The notes under the pieces are model-generated. The model was given only the letters and a program-made list of their open reading frames with translations. It had not been told where the DNA came from and did not search any database. A program made the translations under genes and the position numbers. Of a stretch of 64,000 bases of DNA, positions 12,943 to 26,500 are shown one piece after another. The stretch lies in contig NC_092364.1 of the NCBI RefSeq assembly GCF_030848805.1, positions 17,031,447 through 17,095,446 of the forward strand, written 5' to 3'. The DNA is from Temnothorax longispinosus. Taxonomy: Eukaryota > Arthropoda > Insecta > Hymenoptera > Formicidae. Each line of letters starts with the position of its first letter. Positions within the stretch are counted from its first letter, which is position 1.

Positions 12943-15900
12943 ATTCAGTAAAAGAACGTATTGTTATTATTCATCCCGTACGACAGATATGTAGACGTCC
13001 TTGTAATCTCGGGGCGTTGAATATTTATAATCGCGTCCTAATCTAGTTTCACGAACGCTCGTCGTCCGTGCCACCGGCCGACAAAGTCCAAATCATTATG
13101 TCCAGCCCACGCATTCTTTCCGCGGCGGTCCTGGCCCCGTCTCAGCTTCTCTTTTTGATCGTGGTGTCGGTCTGAGGCGGGAGATCCCGTGAGAGGAAGG
13201 GAGAACGGTCAGCGAGAGGAAGAAGCAGAGAAAGAGAGAAAGAGAGAAAACGGTTATACCCCGACTACACCGGCGGTCGAGGTGGTCCAAGCTCTGCTGG
13301 TGGCCTGCTCTCGCACTTACACACTCGATCACACATTCGATCTTGGATCGAGAAGCTCTGCAAAAGACTTGAGACTCCTCTCGTCACCGGTTACGTGGAA
13401 AGAATTGGAAGTCTTTGTAAGGGAAATTCTAGAAACAAAGACCCTCTAAGATCTATTGTAGTCAAATAAAAGTGTGTTCTAAATTAAATTTAGAAGTTGA
13501 TGCAAGTGTGATTTACTTCAATAATAATTTACCTCGATAATAATTTTGCCCATAAAAGTATGTTTTCAATCTTGAATCTAACAGTTAATCTATAAAGATA
13601 AAATAAACTATAAAGAACAGTTAATTTACGTAACGATAAAATAAACTACACGCGCCTGCAGGCGAAAGCAACATTCTTTGGAAATTGAATTATTTTAATT
13701 AATTCCAGATTACTTCGAAGAAAAATAGAATATAAGTATTGACGTCGGATCTAAATAGAATTATTCTCGAAACCATCTGATAAATTCAAATAAAAATGTC
13801 CAACGGTTAGTTCGTTTTACAGTAACGAGAAGCGTAGTAAATTATCCGACAAATATCTGACCTACACAGAAATATAAATACCGGAGCCGCAGTAAGAAAA
13901 GTAAAGAAGTAATCCCGAGGCAATTCAGAATCGTTCAGGATAGCTGGATGATTCCTACATTCGCTTATCTCTCGATGATATCGAGACAAGGGAGAACGAT
14001 TAAAACGGTGATATATCGCCATTATATATGTACGGCATCTTATGTAAGAACCGAACGCTCCCGACGAGACTATAATTACTAAAACCTAATGAGACTGAAG
14101 CTCGTATGATGATCCACTATGAATCAACGTCAAAGGTTCACCTGGATCGTGGTAGATGCGACACGGAAGATTGTAATCTCGGTGAAATCGGGAAAAATGA
14201 AAACGCTCGTGTTGCACGAGAGGTACCGGTGTTCGCGCATCGCGGATAGCGATGAGAGTAATTTATACGATGATTTTGCCTACCGTGGTCGCCGCTGCCC
14301 TCTCACCCGCAATGCGGACTTAATAGAGAAACGTTTCCATGCGTGGAAACGAGATTGAGATAACGATGATTGCTATACGATCGTGAGGGGAATCACCGCG
14401 GTGAGTAGGGAGATGGACTTTAGAAAAAAGAGAAGAGACACTCCGATCGTGATAGCACCTGCGGTTGGCGATACAAGCTACCGACTTTCAGCTCCGTGTT
14501 TCGGCCCGCGTGACTCGTACGTACCGAGGAATTAAGATGCCTCCCATTGATACTCGGCCGGTTAATTAAATAGCAAAATCGCGACGGTTACTCGCGGAGG
14601 AGCGCGTCCCGAGTCCCAATGCCGCCGCCGTCAGTTCCGCCCCGTTGAATACACAATGTGGAACTCCACGAACGCGCGCCGCGATAAGAAGAAGAACCGT
14701 CCGCGAGATTACGCGCGCGCGCGCGGGCAATGATTTACATATACTCGAATCGCTCGTGTGCGAGGGAGCACCGGATGCGTCGCCACGGACCACTGGCTTC
14801 GGCTGCTTTCGGTCTGCTCGTCTGTAATTAAATCTCGGCTGCCGTACTCCGAACGACTAATTAGTCCTTCCCTTCTTTCGCCCGACGTACCGACGTTTTC
14901 GAGTGGCGCGAAGTGTAATACCTCGCACGCAACTGATATACGAGTCGTTGACAAGCAAAGCGGAAAATGTTAATTAACGGTGATTACATGAGACATGAAG
15001 TTTTGCATGCCGATAAAAACTATGAGATATCATGTATTGCATGAAAATTATATTATACTGATCTAAAGATTTGCATCACTGTAATCATAAAACTCATAAA
15101 TCAATCATAAAACTCAACAAATTGATATTTATTGTTATTAAACAAATAATGAGAAATTTAAATTTAACCCCAAAAAATTATATTAATTAATACTATTTAT
15201 ATTAAATAATAAATTATTCAATACTAATATGTAAAAAATGACGCGACATGATAACATTATGCATAAATTATATACTTCGATTGTGGAACTTTAAGGCAGA
15301 GCGGGTTAGTATATCGCTGACCTTTGACATCATCGAAAATTGTCCCCGTTGTGAAATCACGGAGCACTCTCGTGGTCCATGGTCGGTGGGTTCGCCTCGG
15401 GTATTAGCGACAGATGCATACCCCGAAGAGCCAATTTAACGGTTGCCACAAAAGCGGATCGGAGCGAGAGTGCGGCACGATACGTGTAGCGAGCGCGGAG
15501 AGATGCGCGAAGCGAGCAAAAGGAGAGAAGAGCGATAGGGGGAGAACGCGTGTTATAGGCAGGGGGAAGGAGAACGGCATTAAATCTCACCCTCTTCCGA
15601 CACCGCCGTCCCACCCGACGGACCACGTCGTGTGACGTATATCGAGCTCACAAAGGGCCCCGACCTGATCTGCGACCTACGGAACGGAGAGAGGAGGAAA
15701 AAAAAGAGACGTCTGCACGCGGCTTGCGCTATGTGCGTGTGCGCGCGTGTGCGCACATGCAGGGTGAAAGACGAGAATCCGCTCTCGCAGTTGACCCACC
15801 ATGGCTCGATCTTTTGTAACGTCGACGAGCCGTCGCGATCCACGCTTGTCGCCGATGTCTTGGTTCGTGAGTAACATAATAGTACACGCGGAGCGACAAT

Positions 15901-17483
15901 AATTTCAGAGATATTAAACATGTGTCTGTTTTCTGTTTGCCTGATCCTTCGCGCAAAACAAGATATTTACCTCTTAATATTTTATATAATGTTCATTTTA
16001 CAATATTACGAGAGATGCCATTGAATTATGACTAGTTTCATAAAACGATGCTTCTTAATTGAAATTTCTTCTTCTATCTCGAAAACCCAGAAATGCAAGT
16101 GCATTCTCTCCCGACGACATTCATGCTTACGAAGCAAATTACTTTTTTATTATTGTAATAAGTCGCGCACGGTTAGTAATTACTAGTATCGAGATTGTTT
16201 TGCGAAAACGACTACTGGAATCGGTCGTTTTTAAGGGACGCGGTTTCTACATGCACACGATACATTCTCGCTGGAGACGGTGCACGCCTCTCCTGGGATT
16301 GGCGACGATCGGACGTCGCACACGTATACTCGGTGACAAACAGAAAGAAAAGGATCCGCTATTATAGCGATGACAAACAGAAGGCAAAGGGTCGCTAGTG
16401 TGACGAATGCAGAGGTATCAGGAAAAGCCAACAAACGCGGGAGAGAAACGAAAAACTACACCGAGAATGCGGCGAAATCGTGACGACGCATAATAGCGAT
16501 CGTCATCGCTTAATTTTGGGTGCATACCCCCGTGTCGAATGTAAAAATATATGCTTCCACGCCAGAATAATTATACAAATTTTTTTCGAAAAAGGCACAA
16601 ACTTTATCACTTCATAACCAATATTAGAGAGAGATAACTATTATAACAAAATTTTTCTTAAATATAAAAAAAATTAAAACAAGCTTTTAGACAAGGCCGA
16701 GGACAAGGTTGAAGAATTTCAAATTACGTGAAAAGTTCGTACTTAAGGTTTCCTGACAATTTTATAAATTTTCAACAAATGGCAGTAACTACCGCAAGTT
16801 TACGTTCTAAAAAATCTAGCACGAAAGACTTATCATATCTAATGCTAGTTTCTTGTTAATAAACTGTGCGTGTCACGGAATATTAGAAAATTATATGCAA
16901 GTAATCGGTATCATGAAAAACTACGTCGCCCCGAGAGTGCAATAGTGCTGATCTTCGGCCAATGACTGATGAAAATTTATGCAAAACGTAGAACATGGCG
17001 GTGAATGACCAGTTAAAGAATATTATTAAATATACTTTTCTATATTCAAGAGAATATTATCCCTGACTCCTATTTTTGCTTCAGATTATTTACTCGTAAA
17101 TTTAAATTCATATTTTTGTGTACTATTAATTATATGTTAAAAATAGGCATTCCAGAATTGTTAATAAAAAATATTACTAATACGTTGGTGAAAGCGGTAG
17201 TGAGCAATGGTAATTTACTAATGCGTGTAAACGCTGAAGAGAGAATTACGCTCGTTGAAAATATTTCTCGGAAGCGAATGTTCGCGGTTGGGATTTACGT
17301 GAGAACCTCGAGATCGTGCGAGCATAGCGGAGAGAGTTCGATTTCTCGAATTTCTTGGCGATGCCGCCGGCAGCCGGCGAGCCTGCCGCTGATCGAAGCC
17401 GGCGTCCTTCGAGCCACGACGGGCCCGCGTTACGTACGAATTTAAAGGATTTCGCGAAATCTCCCCGTCCGCCACCGCGGCGG
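12943..17483. other. No supported gene
   Basis: Alternating GC-rich and AT-rich DNA. A purine run (GA/GAAA) lies at about 13196-13250. CpG-rich blocks at 14120-14970, 15340-15880 and 16240-16500 carry overlapping chance frames on both strands. The motif CATAAAACTCA occurs twice near 15087 and 15110. No splice pairs, transposon ends or RNA genes could be supported. Confidence 0.45.
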
Positions 17484-17506
17484 GCGCGCGCGCGCGCGCG
17501 CGCGCG
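17484..17506. repeat. (GC)n alternating tract
   Basis: About 23 bases of strict G/C alternation within a CpG-rich block. Alternating GC can adopt Z-form DNA under supercoiling; no function is shown here. Confidence 0.9.
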
Positions 17507-20500
17507 TGCACGCGGTCGAGGTGAACAGCGTACCGGCAGACTTCTCTCTTCGAGCACAGCTTGAGGCAGGATGAAGACGTCCAGAGCTTCGTGGCAGCTC
17601 AAGGTCTGCCACTTCTCCCTTCTCTTGAGAATCTTTACGCTCCCTCTTGCCTCCCTCGGCGCGGTGTCTTCCTCGCACTCTCCCTGCACCTCTCGTTCTT
17701 CCTCCGTCCTCTTCACGCGACCTCCTCTGCTTTCTTCGTTTTCCCCCCTCGTGCCGCTGGCGGTCCGATTTTGGCGAGAAGGAGATCGGCAAAGTGCTCA
17801 GTCGGGAAGACGGACAAGGACCAAGCGAATCGGGAGGGGTAACAGGCGGGGGATCCCGCCAGCGCGCAAGCGAGAGGGACGTACAAACCCAACGGGCTAA
17901 AATAATAGGTTGCGCCTGCGCGCTCATTAACCTTTATACCCTGCCAGGCTGCGAGTACCACCAATCTTCTTCCTTTCTTCCTGCGATGCATCGGTACACC
18001 CTGGTAGACGATACGTGTGTTTGCTTTACCATGATCGGGCACACACGAGCCGACCGGCTGATAGAATCGACGGTGGGTGTGCGCGAGTCGTTTTCTTTTA
18101 TGCAGATTTTATCTGAAATCGGACTTAAACAGAACGGAAGAGGGTGCGCGCTTTTATTTGTTCTACGTAAAGGCAACTAGAGCGCGGTGAACGTTTCCAT
18201 GTGGATAATTTCGGATAATTATTCCCGCACGATCTCCCGCGGTATACGTAAATTACGTACATTGTACAGCGCTGCTCTAAAAGAATCGCGCAGATCCTCT
18301 CATTATCGCGCGACTCTTTTAATGCTCATAAATTAGTCGCGTTATCTCGCTACGAGATCAGGCGAAAAGAAACGTAGACGGATGTCAGTGCAGTCAACTA
18401 CATGCTACATGAGCACCAATTAAATATCTAAATGCCGTTACACAATTACGTAACGTTTTTCCCAACACTCTTGTGCGACTGGGTTTTTTTTTCCTTTTAG
18501 AAAGAGCGAGAGAGAGAGATACCGTCTGATAATTGCCGCTCGGGCACCTGTCGACCGTCTAGATTTTCTTAATCCACTTCGATCTTGCCAAATCAAGTGT
18601 TACTGGATCTCGACGCGGGCGCGATACGATCGCACGATACAGACGGAGAAACGTGTGCTATGAAACAACCGGTCGATTGCATTCGCGCTACTGCAGCTGT
18701 TGCTGCGTTCGCGCGAGGACGCATTCGAATAATCATTCGCGCGACAGTAATTATTGCTGCATTCAATTTGCGATTAATTATAAAACGGATTTATAGCGAT
18801 AAACGCGCGAGAAACGCTTTTTTTGCTGAACTCAGATATTACCACGAAGCGCGCTTCTTAATCCTTCCATTAATTTCGGGAGCCCGTTCAACATGGCTCT
18901 CACACGTCAAAAGCACACACACACACATTCTCTCTCTCTATCGGGTTTGGTGAATCCGGGTTAAATCTCCGTTCCGAAATTTCAATGGCGGCCGCAACGA
19001 ATGAGATCACCCTGCCGTGTACGCGTTAGGGAATATCTATAGCGTTTATAGGGTTGCTACCGGCCTAACCAACGCGTGTGCGTGAGGCCGATGGCGAGAG
19101 ATTACCGTTGGTTAAAATACCGACAAGGCTCGACTGTCGCCGTTGTCGTTCTCGTTGTCGTCGACCGAACGACGTGTTTACGGATTAAAACATCGTGTCT
19201 CTCTTCGCGCAGCGCCGGCCTTCTCTTTGGGGGATTATGAGAATTCTGATGTTATAGCCGGGGCTTCTTATATTGTCCGTTCCCTCCCTGACAAACGTCC
19301 AATCCCTTTGGATCAGCCGTCGAAGACACCTCCCGGCTTTCGCCGTATAGGGCACCGCCACAAAAAAAAAGAAACGAAAAGAGAGCATCCCCTAAGCTTG
19401 TCAACGAGAAAGCGAACTCGAGAGCAAATGATCGCGGAACGTTTCCAAAACACAAAGTGACAAATAGTCGGAAAGGAAAAAAGTATACCGAACACAAAAA
19501 GAGGAAGTCTGCGTTAAACGGAAATAATATGTATGTAATAAGAATCGATAAAACACACGTATTCGTTCACTCTTAGCTACCTAATAATATTCTACACGCA
19601 AACTATATGTAAATGAATCTTATCGTTACTGTCTTTCGTGAAAACAAATAGCATCTTAATCAATATAAAATCTTTATCTAAAAATCTAAAAATTATACTA
19701 CTATAACGCTTGCATATAGTGCGTATCTATGGACTGATCAGCATGCCATTGATCGGTTATCGATCGATCAATCCGTCGATCACCATCGAGGAACGTTCCG
19801 GGACGACTGTCTCGCGCGAAGACGCACGTCCGCGGCGCGTTCCACGGTGGCGAAATTCGTAACGACTTGATCGATTCCCTTTATCTCCGGCAGCGACGAG
19901 ACAAAAGGAGTCGCGCACGGCTGGAAGCTCCGAGGCGGCCCCGGGTTCGGGCATAGTCGAACTCCCGCACCTCCACCTGACAGAGGGCCCACAGATTTAT
20001 CACCGTGGACCTCTACCCGCACCAGATATCATCTCACCGCCGCCGCTCTCATGTCCCGTCATACGTAATCCCGGCGCTCCGACAGCTCATCTATTTATGA
20101 GCTGGCATTTCTTCCCTCCGGTCTCGCTCGTTCCCTTACCCTCGCTCGCCCACACTTCGCTCGAACTCGACGCCCCCCCGCCAGGAACAACCAGATTTTT
20201 ACATACGAGAGACACAGGGCGCAGCCGTCCGAATTTTTTCCTCGCAGACGCTTAGAAAAAATTGTGCTGATGCGAACATGCACACAAGACGATTATACGT
20301 TACTTTATGTACTTAAACCCTATAACGTCAGCATAAGATCAAGCTTGTAACGTAAAATGGTTCCTAAGTAAATAATGTCCGTAAGAAATTGTGCATTTCT
20401 CCTAATTATTGTGACTAAAAAACCCGAGAATTTTATATATTCTTGAAATTTATATAATATTACCTAAATGACTCATAAATACTCATAAATACACGGAATG

Positions 20501-23500
20501 CAGGGATACTTTATTTTAATATTTATCACAAGTAACTGTTTATAAAACCAGATTCGACGACAGTGTACTCAGGGAGTGAAATTTGGGTCTACGGAAAACG
20601 AACCGTGTCCCTGTTAATGTGATCATTTTTCAGGCAGGTTTATGGAGAGACGGCCTTATTAAGCGGAAGAAAAAATGTTCCACGGAGTGTGGGGGCTTGA
20701 TGACCGTTCTAATCTTGATCAAACACGAAAGTGCCTATACGGAAAAGAAAATAATACACATGAGACATTCGAAACCGGATAAGTTTGGCTTGTCTATTCA
20801 GCCATATCTATTCATCTATTCGGATATAAAATACCGCAGTAGCCACGTATACGTTGACGAAAATAATGGCCATTGTATAATTCCGAAAATGGGCGACAAT
20901 GAAACAATATTAACGCTCTCGTTATGTGTAAAATAATATTCCATCATTTATTGAAAAAATATAACAGAAGAATGTTAAAATTTATTATGAAATAATCATA
21001 TAATTAAAGAATGGTTACCAAATAAAATAGAGATTTTTGTAGAACACGGTGAATATGTACAGTTTCCATAATAACAAGTAGCATATGCAAATTGACACTT
21101 CTTTCCTTCCTTCCATTGGATTTTCCAACATACACCGATCATGAATAACGAGTTGTGATTACTGATCGTAAGGTTTGAAGTACGCGAATGGCAGAGTGCT
21201 ACAGCTATATCGAAGCGAGACAGGAAGCGAGAAAGGCATGATTTGCCGCAACGTTCACCGAAAGAAACGAAGCGCGAAAAATATGCGTTTCATCCGGTGT
21301 ATTCGCGCACATGTTGCAATGTAATACTTTTCTCGCAAGTTTATCAATTCCCATTCATTCTTGTCCTTTCGTCATTTAAACGTGATAATTTCTCATGATT
21401 ATTCCTCTTTGATGGAACACTAGACAAATATGACTCTCGTATAAATGAGTAAACCGATTTTAATCGTGCATTTACGAGTATAATGTTTTGAAAACCACTA
21501 TAAAAGCATGTATATGTATAAAAAGTATTTCTATTTATAAATGACTAGGAAGACACTTAGTAATTTTTATATAGTTTCCCAATTAATCATAAGAGCTTTT
21601 TCTACTTCACATGATTTTCACTTCGTGTTAATCGATCAACAGATCTGTCGATGGTCATCTAAGTCGCGAACTTTCCTTGCTGTCTTCCGCATTCGATTCT
21701 TTGGATACTGCCTGTCTATCAGGTTTCAGGATGTGAAGTGCCAGCCGGCAGAGATACGCTCTCACATGATGCGCGATCATCGGATGCCAACCGGCCGACG
21801 ATGATAATCACGCGGATTAAACGTAGCGGATAAGGCGCCAGGTGTTCGTGTTTGAATCTTTCTCAAGACGCATCGAAGATAATAATGCGAAACAATTATT
21901 ACTCATCTGACATGATTAATATTTATGTAATTAAATTAATAAGACGATGATCTTTTTCAAAACTGTCAGTTATATGTAATTAATTGTATTTCTTATATTA
22001 AGATCAGAGAAATAATGTTTGCTTAGAGACATTCCATATATCAATTAAGTAGCAATTATTTGAGGGAAGATTGTTTTTCTAAAATACATACTATATAAAT
22101 AGTATATCTTTTACAATGTAAGTTCTTAAGATAGATGCAGGAAAAATAGACACATTCTGTATAATTTTAAGATCACAAAACACGAGCATCCTGATCACAT
22201 AATTTCTGATCCCCGCAAGATTAAATATAATCTTCAGTTTAAAGTTTGTAAAAAATTCGAGACGCTACCCTATAATTTGTTGAAAAATCCCTATGTATTA
22301 TAGCGGACACTTAAGTTAACGCACATACTTGGCAACTTATGACGGTTGTTATTCCCGGCACAGAAGTTCAGACGACGAGCCATCAGCAACGAGCCAAGCG
22401 ATGAGCGCGGAAACGCAAATCAACAGACAATGATAATCGCGCGAATAAGACGTTTGGATGTCGGGTGTTCGGCTACGCGAGCGGAGCTCACGCGTTCCTC
22501 AAACGAGCGGGGGCCCGAGGCCAAAGGAGAAAGCCCATGCGCCGACCGCGGTCGGAGTGGATCCGCGGGCCCGAAAAGAGCCGCGCGACGAACGGTGTGT
22601 GACAGCGTGTAATCTCGCCTCGGTTTCGTGCCCGCCAAAATAACAGGTTCCTCTTTCCCTCGTTCGCGGCTCGAGATCTTCCCTGCTCTTTCCTCGCTTC
22701 CCGACGCGGCCGCATACACCGTGGGCCTCGGTGCCCGGTGCAGCGCGGTGCCTCGTTCTTATCCGGTACCCGTCGCACAAAGTTACGGTTTCGCGTCGGA
22801 GACATTATTAAGCCGGCACCGACGTCGTCGCACGAAACAGGCTGCGGCGGAGATGGTGGTACGCCGGATCGAGCGCCGGGGAACCGGATCTTGAAAGTTC
22901 TCGCATGCACATGTAAACGCGCGCGGCGCTCGAGGGGACTCTAACGACGATCGCGTGGAGATACGACCACTGCGAGTGAGTTTATAAAAGTTCGCCTGGA
23001 AGTTCATAATGCTCGTGTGCGCTGGTCAGCCCTCATGGCGAAATGAACGCCTTGTAAATGGTTTACGCTGAGGTCCGGTCCGATATACTAACTGACAATC
23101 CTTAACGCTTATACCAGCGCTTTTAGAAATTGCTATCCAACTTTCCCGCTCCATTCTATAATGAGCTTTATTCGTGAAACAGAAATTATCCTATTATTAA
23201 ATACCTTCTTTGTAATCTAAGCTATTAGCATGAAGTAAATGTTGTTTTTGATAAAACGATTTTTCCGTACATGTGCAAAGTAGGTACCCATATGAGAATC
23301 TAAAAAATTGTATCGCGTAAGTAAATAGAATTATTTAAAAATTAAGGATACATGCAATATTTCCTGGCGAGTTTAAAAGAATATGCGTTAAGAATCAATT
23401 GGAGATAGCAAAAGTAATAGCAGTCACGACCGACGTAATTATTTATCGTTCGCGAACCTGCGCGGACAAGAGTTGCGCAACATTTGATTAAGACCGTGAA

Positions 23501-26500
23501 CGCGGTGCTAAATGTTCCACGCGCATTGATCCCATATTTCATGAATCAATTTCTCCATTTAACCGGCGCGATGCGAACAGAACCGACTGGCCGCTACCAT
23601 GCCGGCGATCCTCAAGAGAAACCCGGCCGCTTGAAAAATGACGTTTCGCTCGGCTAACTTCGCCGTCGAGGGGTAAGCTCAAAACTATCCGGCCAACTGC
23701 GGCCGGTAGTACATCGGTAGCTTTGAACCGGTTGTGGCCGCCGATTGCAACTCGCCGGAAACTGAAATGACCGAACGCCGCGACGCCGCGTACGTATGGA
23801 TATAAAATACATATATCTTGAATGTGTATGCGCGTGTGTCATTGCTCTTTCTCTTTCACTGTGTTTCTCTTGCCAGAACGACAGCGGTTTCACCATGACG
23901 ACGATGATATCGCGCGCCACGTCGATCCGCATGAATACCGAAGAATCAATCACCGTGCCGATCGGTGGTGCCGATAGGCTGGAGAGCGTTGCACGATCTC
24001 GATTTGCATCGGCGGTCCGCGGCATTGAAATCATAATAATAGGCTGGACCATTCTTATCGCGCACCGTATGGGATAAAGATGTCTTTAAGCATTCTTCTT
24101 GCGTTGGCTCTCGCTCTCCACCCGGCACTACACTTCGGAAACGCGAATCGTTGCGTCGTTCCACATGCGTGCACGTGGCTGCGAAGCAATACCGAACCCA
24201 AACGGATGAGAATACAAATATTTTAAAATATTAAAGTACATGTCGCGGATTGCAGTATTAAAATAAATCATATAAAACTAAAGTTCTCGTAACTTTAGAT
24301 AGTAATCAATATTAATCATAAATATTTAGTAAATCAATATTTCAATTTTTTTGCGTATATATAACAGACCAATTATGGGAAAAGAAAAATAATAATAAAC
24401 AAAATTACGTGATAAATTCGAAAACGAAACGAAGGATAATTCTATTATTGAATCCCAATAGAACACCTGGTGCGGAACATCGCCGTTCCCGCAACCCTAA
24501 AAGCTGGCGCTTGGCTCGGTTCTGGACCGCATTCTTTGACGCAAGAGTGCAGAGTCATCCGGAACGGTTCACTGTCAACGTCGAAACACCACAATTTCCG
24601 ACGATGATAGAGAACCAACCACCTGCACGAGATGGTGTTTGTCCGCGGCTTCAATATCCTACGGTCAATTAAGCGGCCATTGTGCCATGCTGAATGCATT
24701 CTTATGTGTGCGACAAATATTAAATTATCTGAAGAGTAGGAGGCTTCTAAAAGATTGGACACGCCCACATACATACACATACCATTTTTGAAAAATTACA
24801 ATGTCGTCGATCAAGTATTATACGAATAGAAATTCTAAGTGCCCTTGTACGTTGGCAGTTATTACGAGGCATGAAGATAATGTGATGTATCAATGCGTCT
24901 GAGCTTTTCGCTCGAGGTAAATTGCTTCTCACCGTATACTCGCCGAATAGAATCCGATACGACGGATATCGTAAACTAGTACTTTTCTGGTATCTTGGCG
25001 ATAATACAGACTATGTCTGAATATTACCAAAGTATCTCTACTGGATGTGAATATCTGAACTACGATTTCTATTCTGAGCTGCAATTATTCGCAATTCGGT
25101 AGCAATCTCGCGCGCATCTCGGGTACGATTGCGACTCCGTATGGTAATCGTTACTCGGATACCTCGACGCAGATCGCTGGATCGCCGCTCCTAGCTAGGG
25201 GATATACTGCCGACCTTAACCTCCGCATGATATACACCGCGTCTCTCAGTACGCATGCACGTGTATATTGTACCCTATCTCCCAATCGGGTAGATACCGT
25301 AAAGGAAATTAAAATTACGCGGCTCCGGCGAATACGATACATCCTTACATTCCGGTAAAAGCGCCTGTACGTAAATCAATTTGTCATGAGGTACCGCGGA
25401 ATTCTATCGTTTTCAGCGAAATCGTAGAATACCTCAGAATACATTTATCCATGCCTGACGCATAATCCTCCGTCGATGGGTTTCCCGACCGCAGGTGCGT
25501 ATTTTTCAATCCGATAATATCTCGGCGAAGCGGGCGCGATAATTGCGAAATATTCCGCCACTAAACGCGTTCCAGTTTAACGTCTTAATTCGAGCAACCG
25601 ATAATTTTTAGCGTTCCACCTCGCCTGTCGCAGATAATATAGCCGGCGGTCAATCAGCCACCGATCTTACGCGCTTGCTTGACTCGGCCTAGTCATTCGA
25701 GAATGTCCGCGCGCGGCCCCGTCGTCCTAGCTCGTCGTCATGGCAGACTTCAAGATCATAAGGTATAATCACAGGAGGGATCGTCCAACATTATAAACAG
25801 CACGGCGTCACGCGAGCGCACGAGTTAACGCCGTTGAAGTAGACTCCGCGAGGGTCGATCACAAAGAAGACGGAGAAGAAGAAGAACAAGAAGACAAAGA
25901 TAAAGAGTAGTTGGAGGAAGTTTAAAGAATATAGCGGCAAAGGAAACTGCGTAAAGCAGGCGGTCACGAGAAAAACCACAGATCTCTTGTCTTCGGGTTC
26001 GCCAGAGACGAACGGACGTATAATCTTCGCAAGATAAAGAGAGAGATAGGGTGGCACGGCAGGCGGAGAAGTCGAGGAAGAGAAAGAGAAAGAGAGAAAG
26101 AGAGAGAGAAAGAGATCTCCTCGTGGTCAGGAGAAGGGTGGGGGCAAGGTGGATCGTGGATTGAGTCATTATGCTTGCTCGGAGGAGACCACAGGCCTTG
26201 ATGCGGGAACGGCTGCCATCGACTCGTGAAAGGAAACCGACCGGATGATTCAACGCGTACAGACGGACAAAGTAGTCGCGGTGTCTACTATATACCGCTC
26301 GGTATATCCTCTTCTTCGTCCTCCCCGCGTTCAGTTCATCGTCGTTGTTTCCTCTCCTCGCCATTTCTCCTCCTACGATCGGCTTCGGTCAGATGGACGA
26401 AGATAAGTCATAGAACGTTCATCACGTTCGATCACGAGTGCACGCGAGAGAGTTTGAAGCGAAAGACGAAGATAAACGAGATTCCCCGATCCCACGTTAA

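Noticed and set aside
25825..26364. 179-codon minus-strand frame with Leu/Ser runs that look like membrane segments
   Set aside because: The runs are translations of the GA/CT microsatellite; there is no real gene signal.
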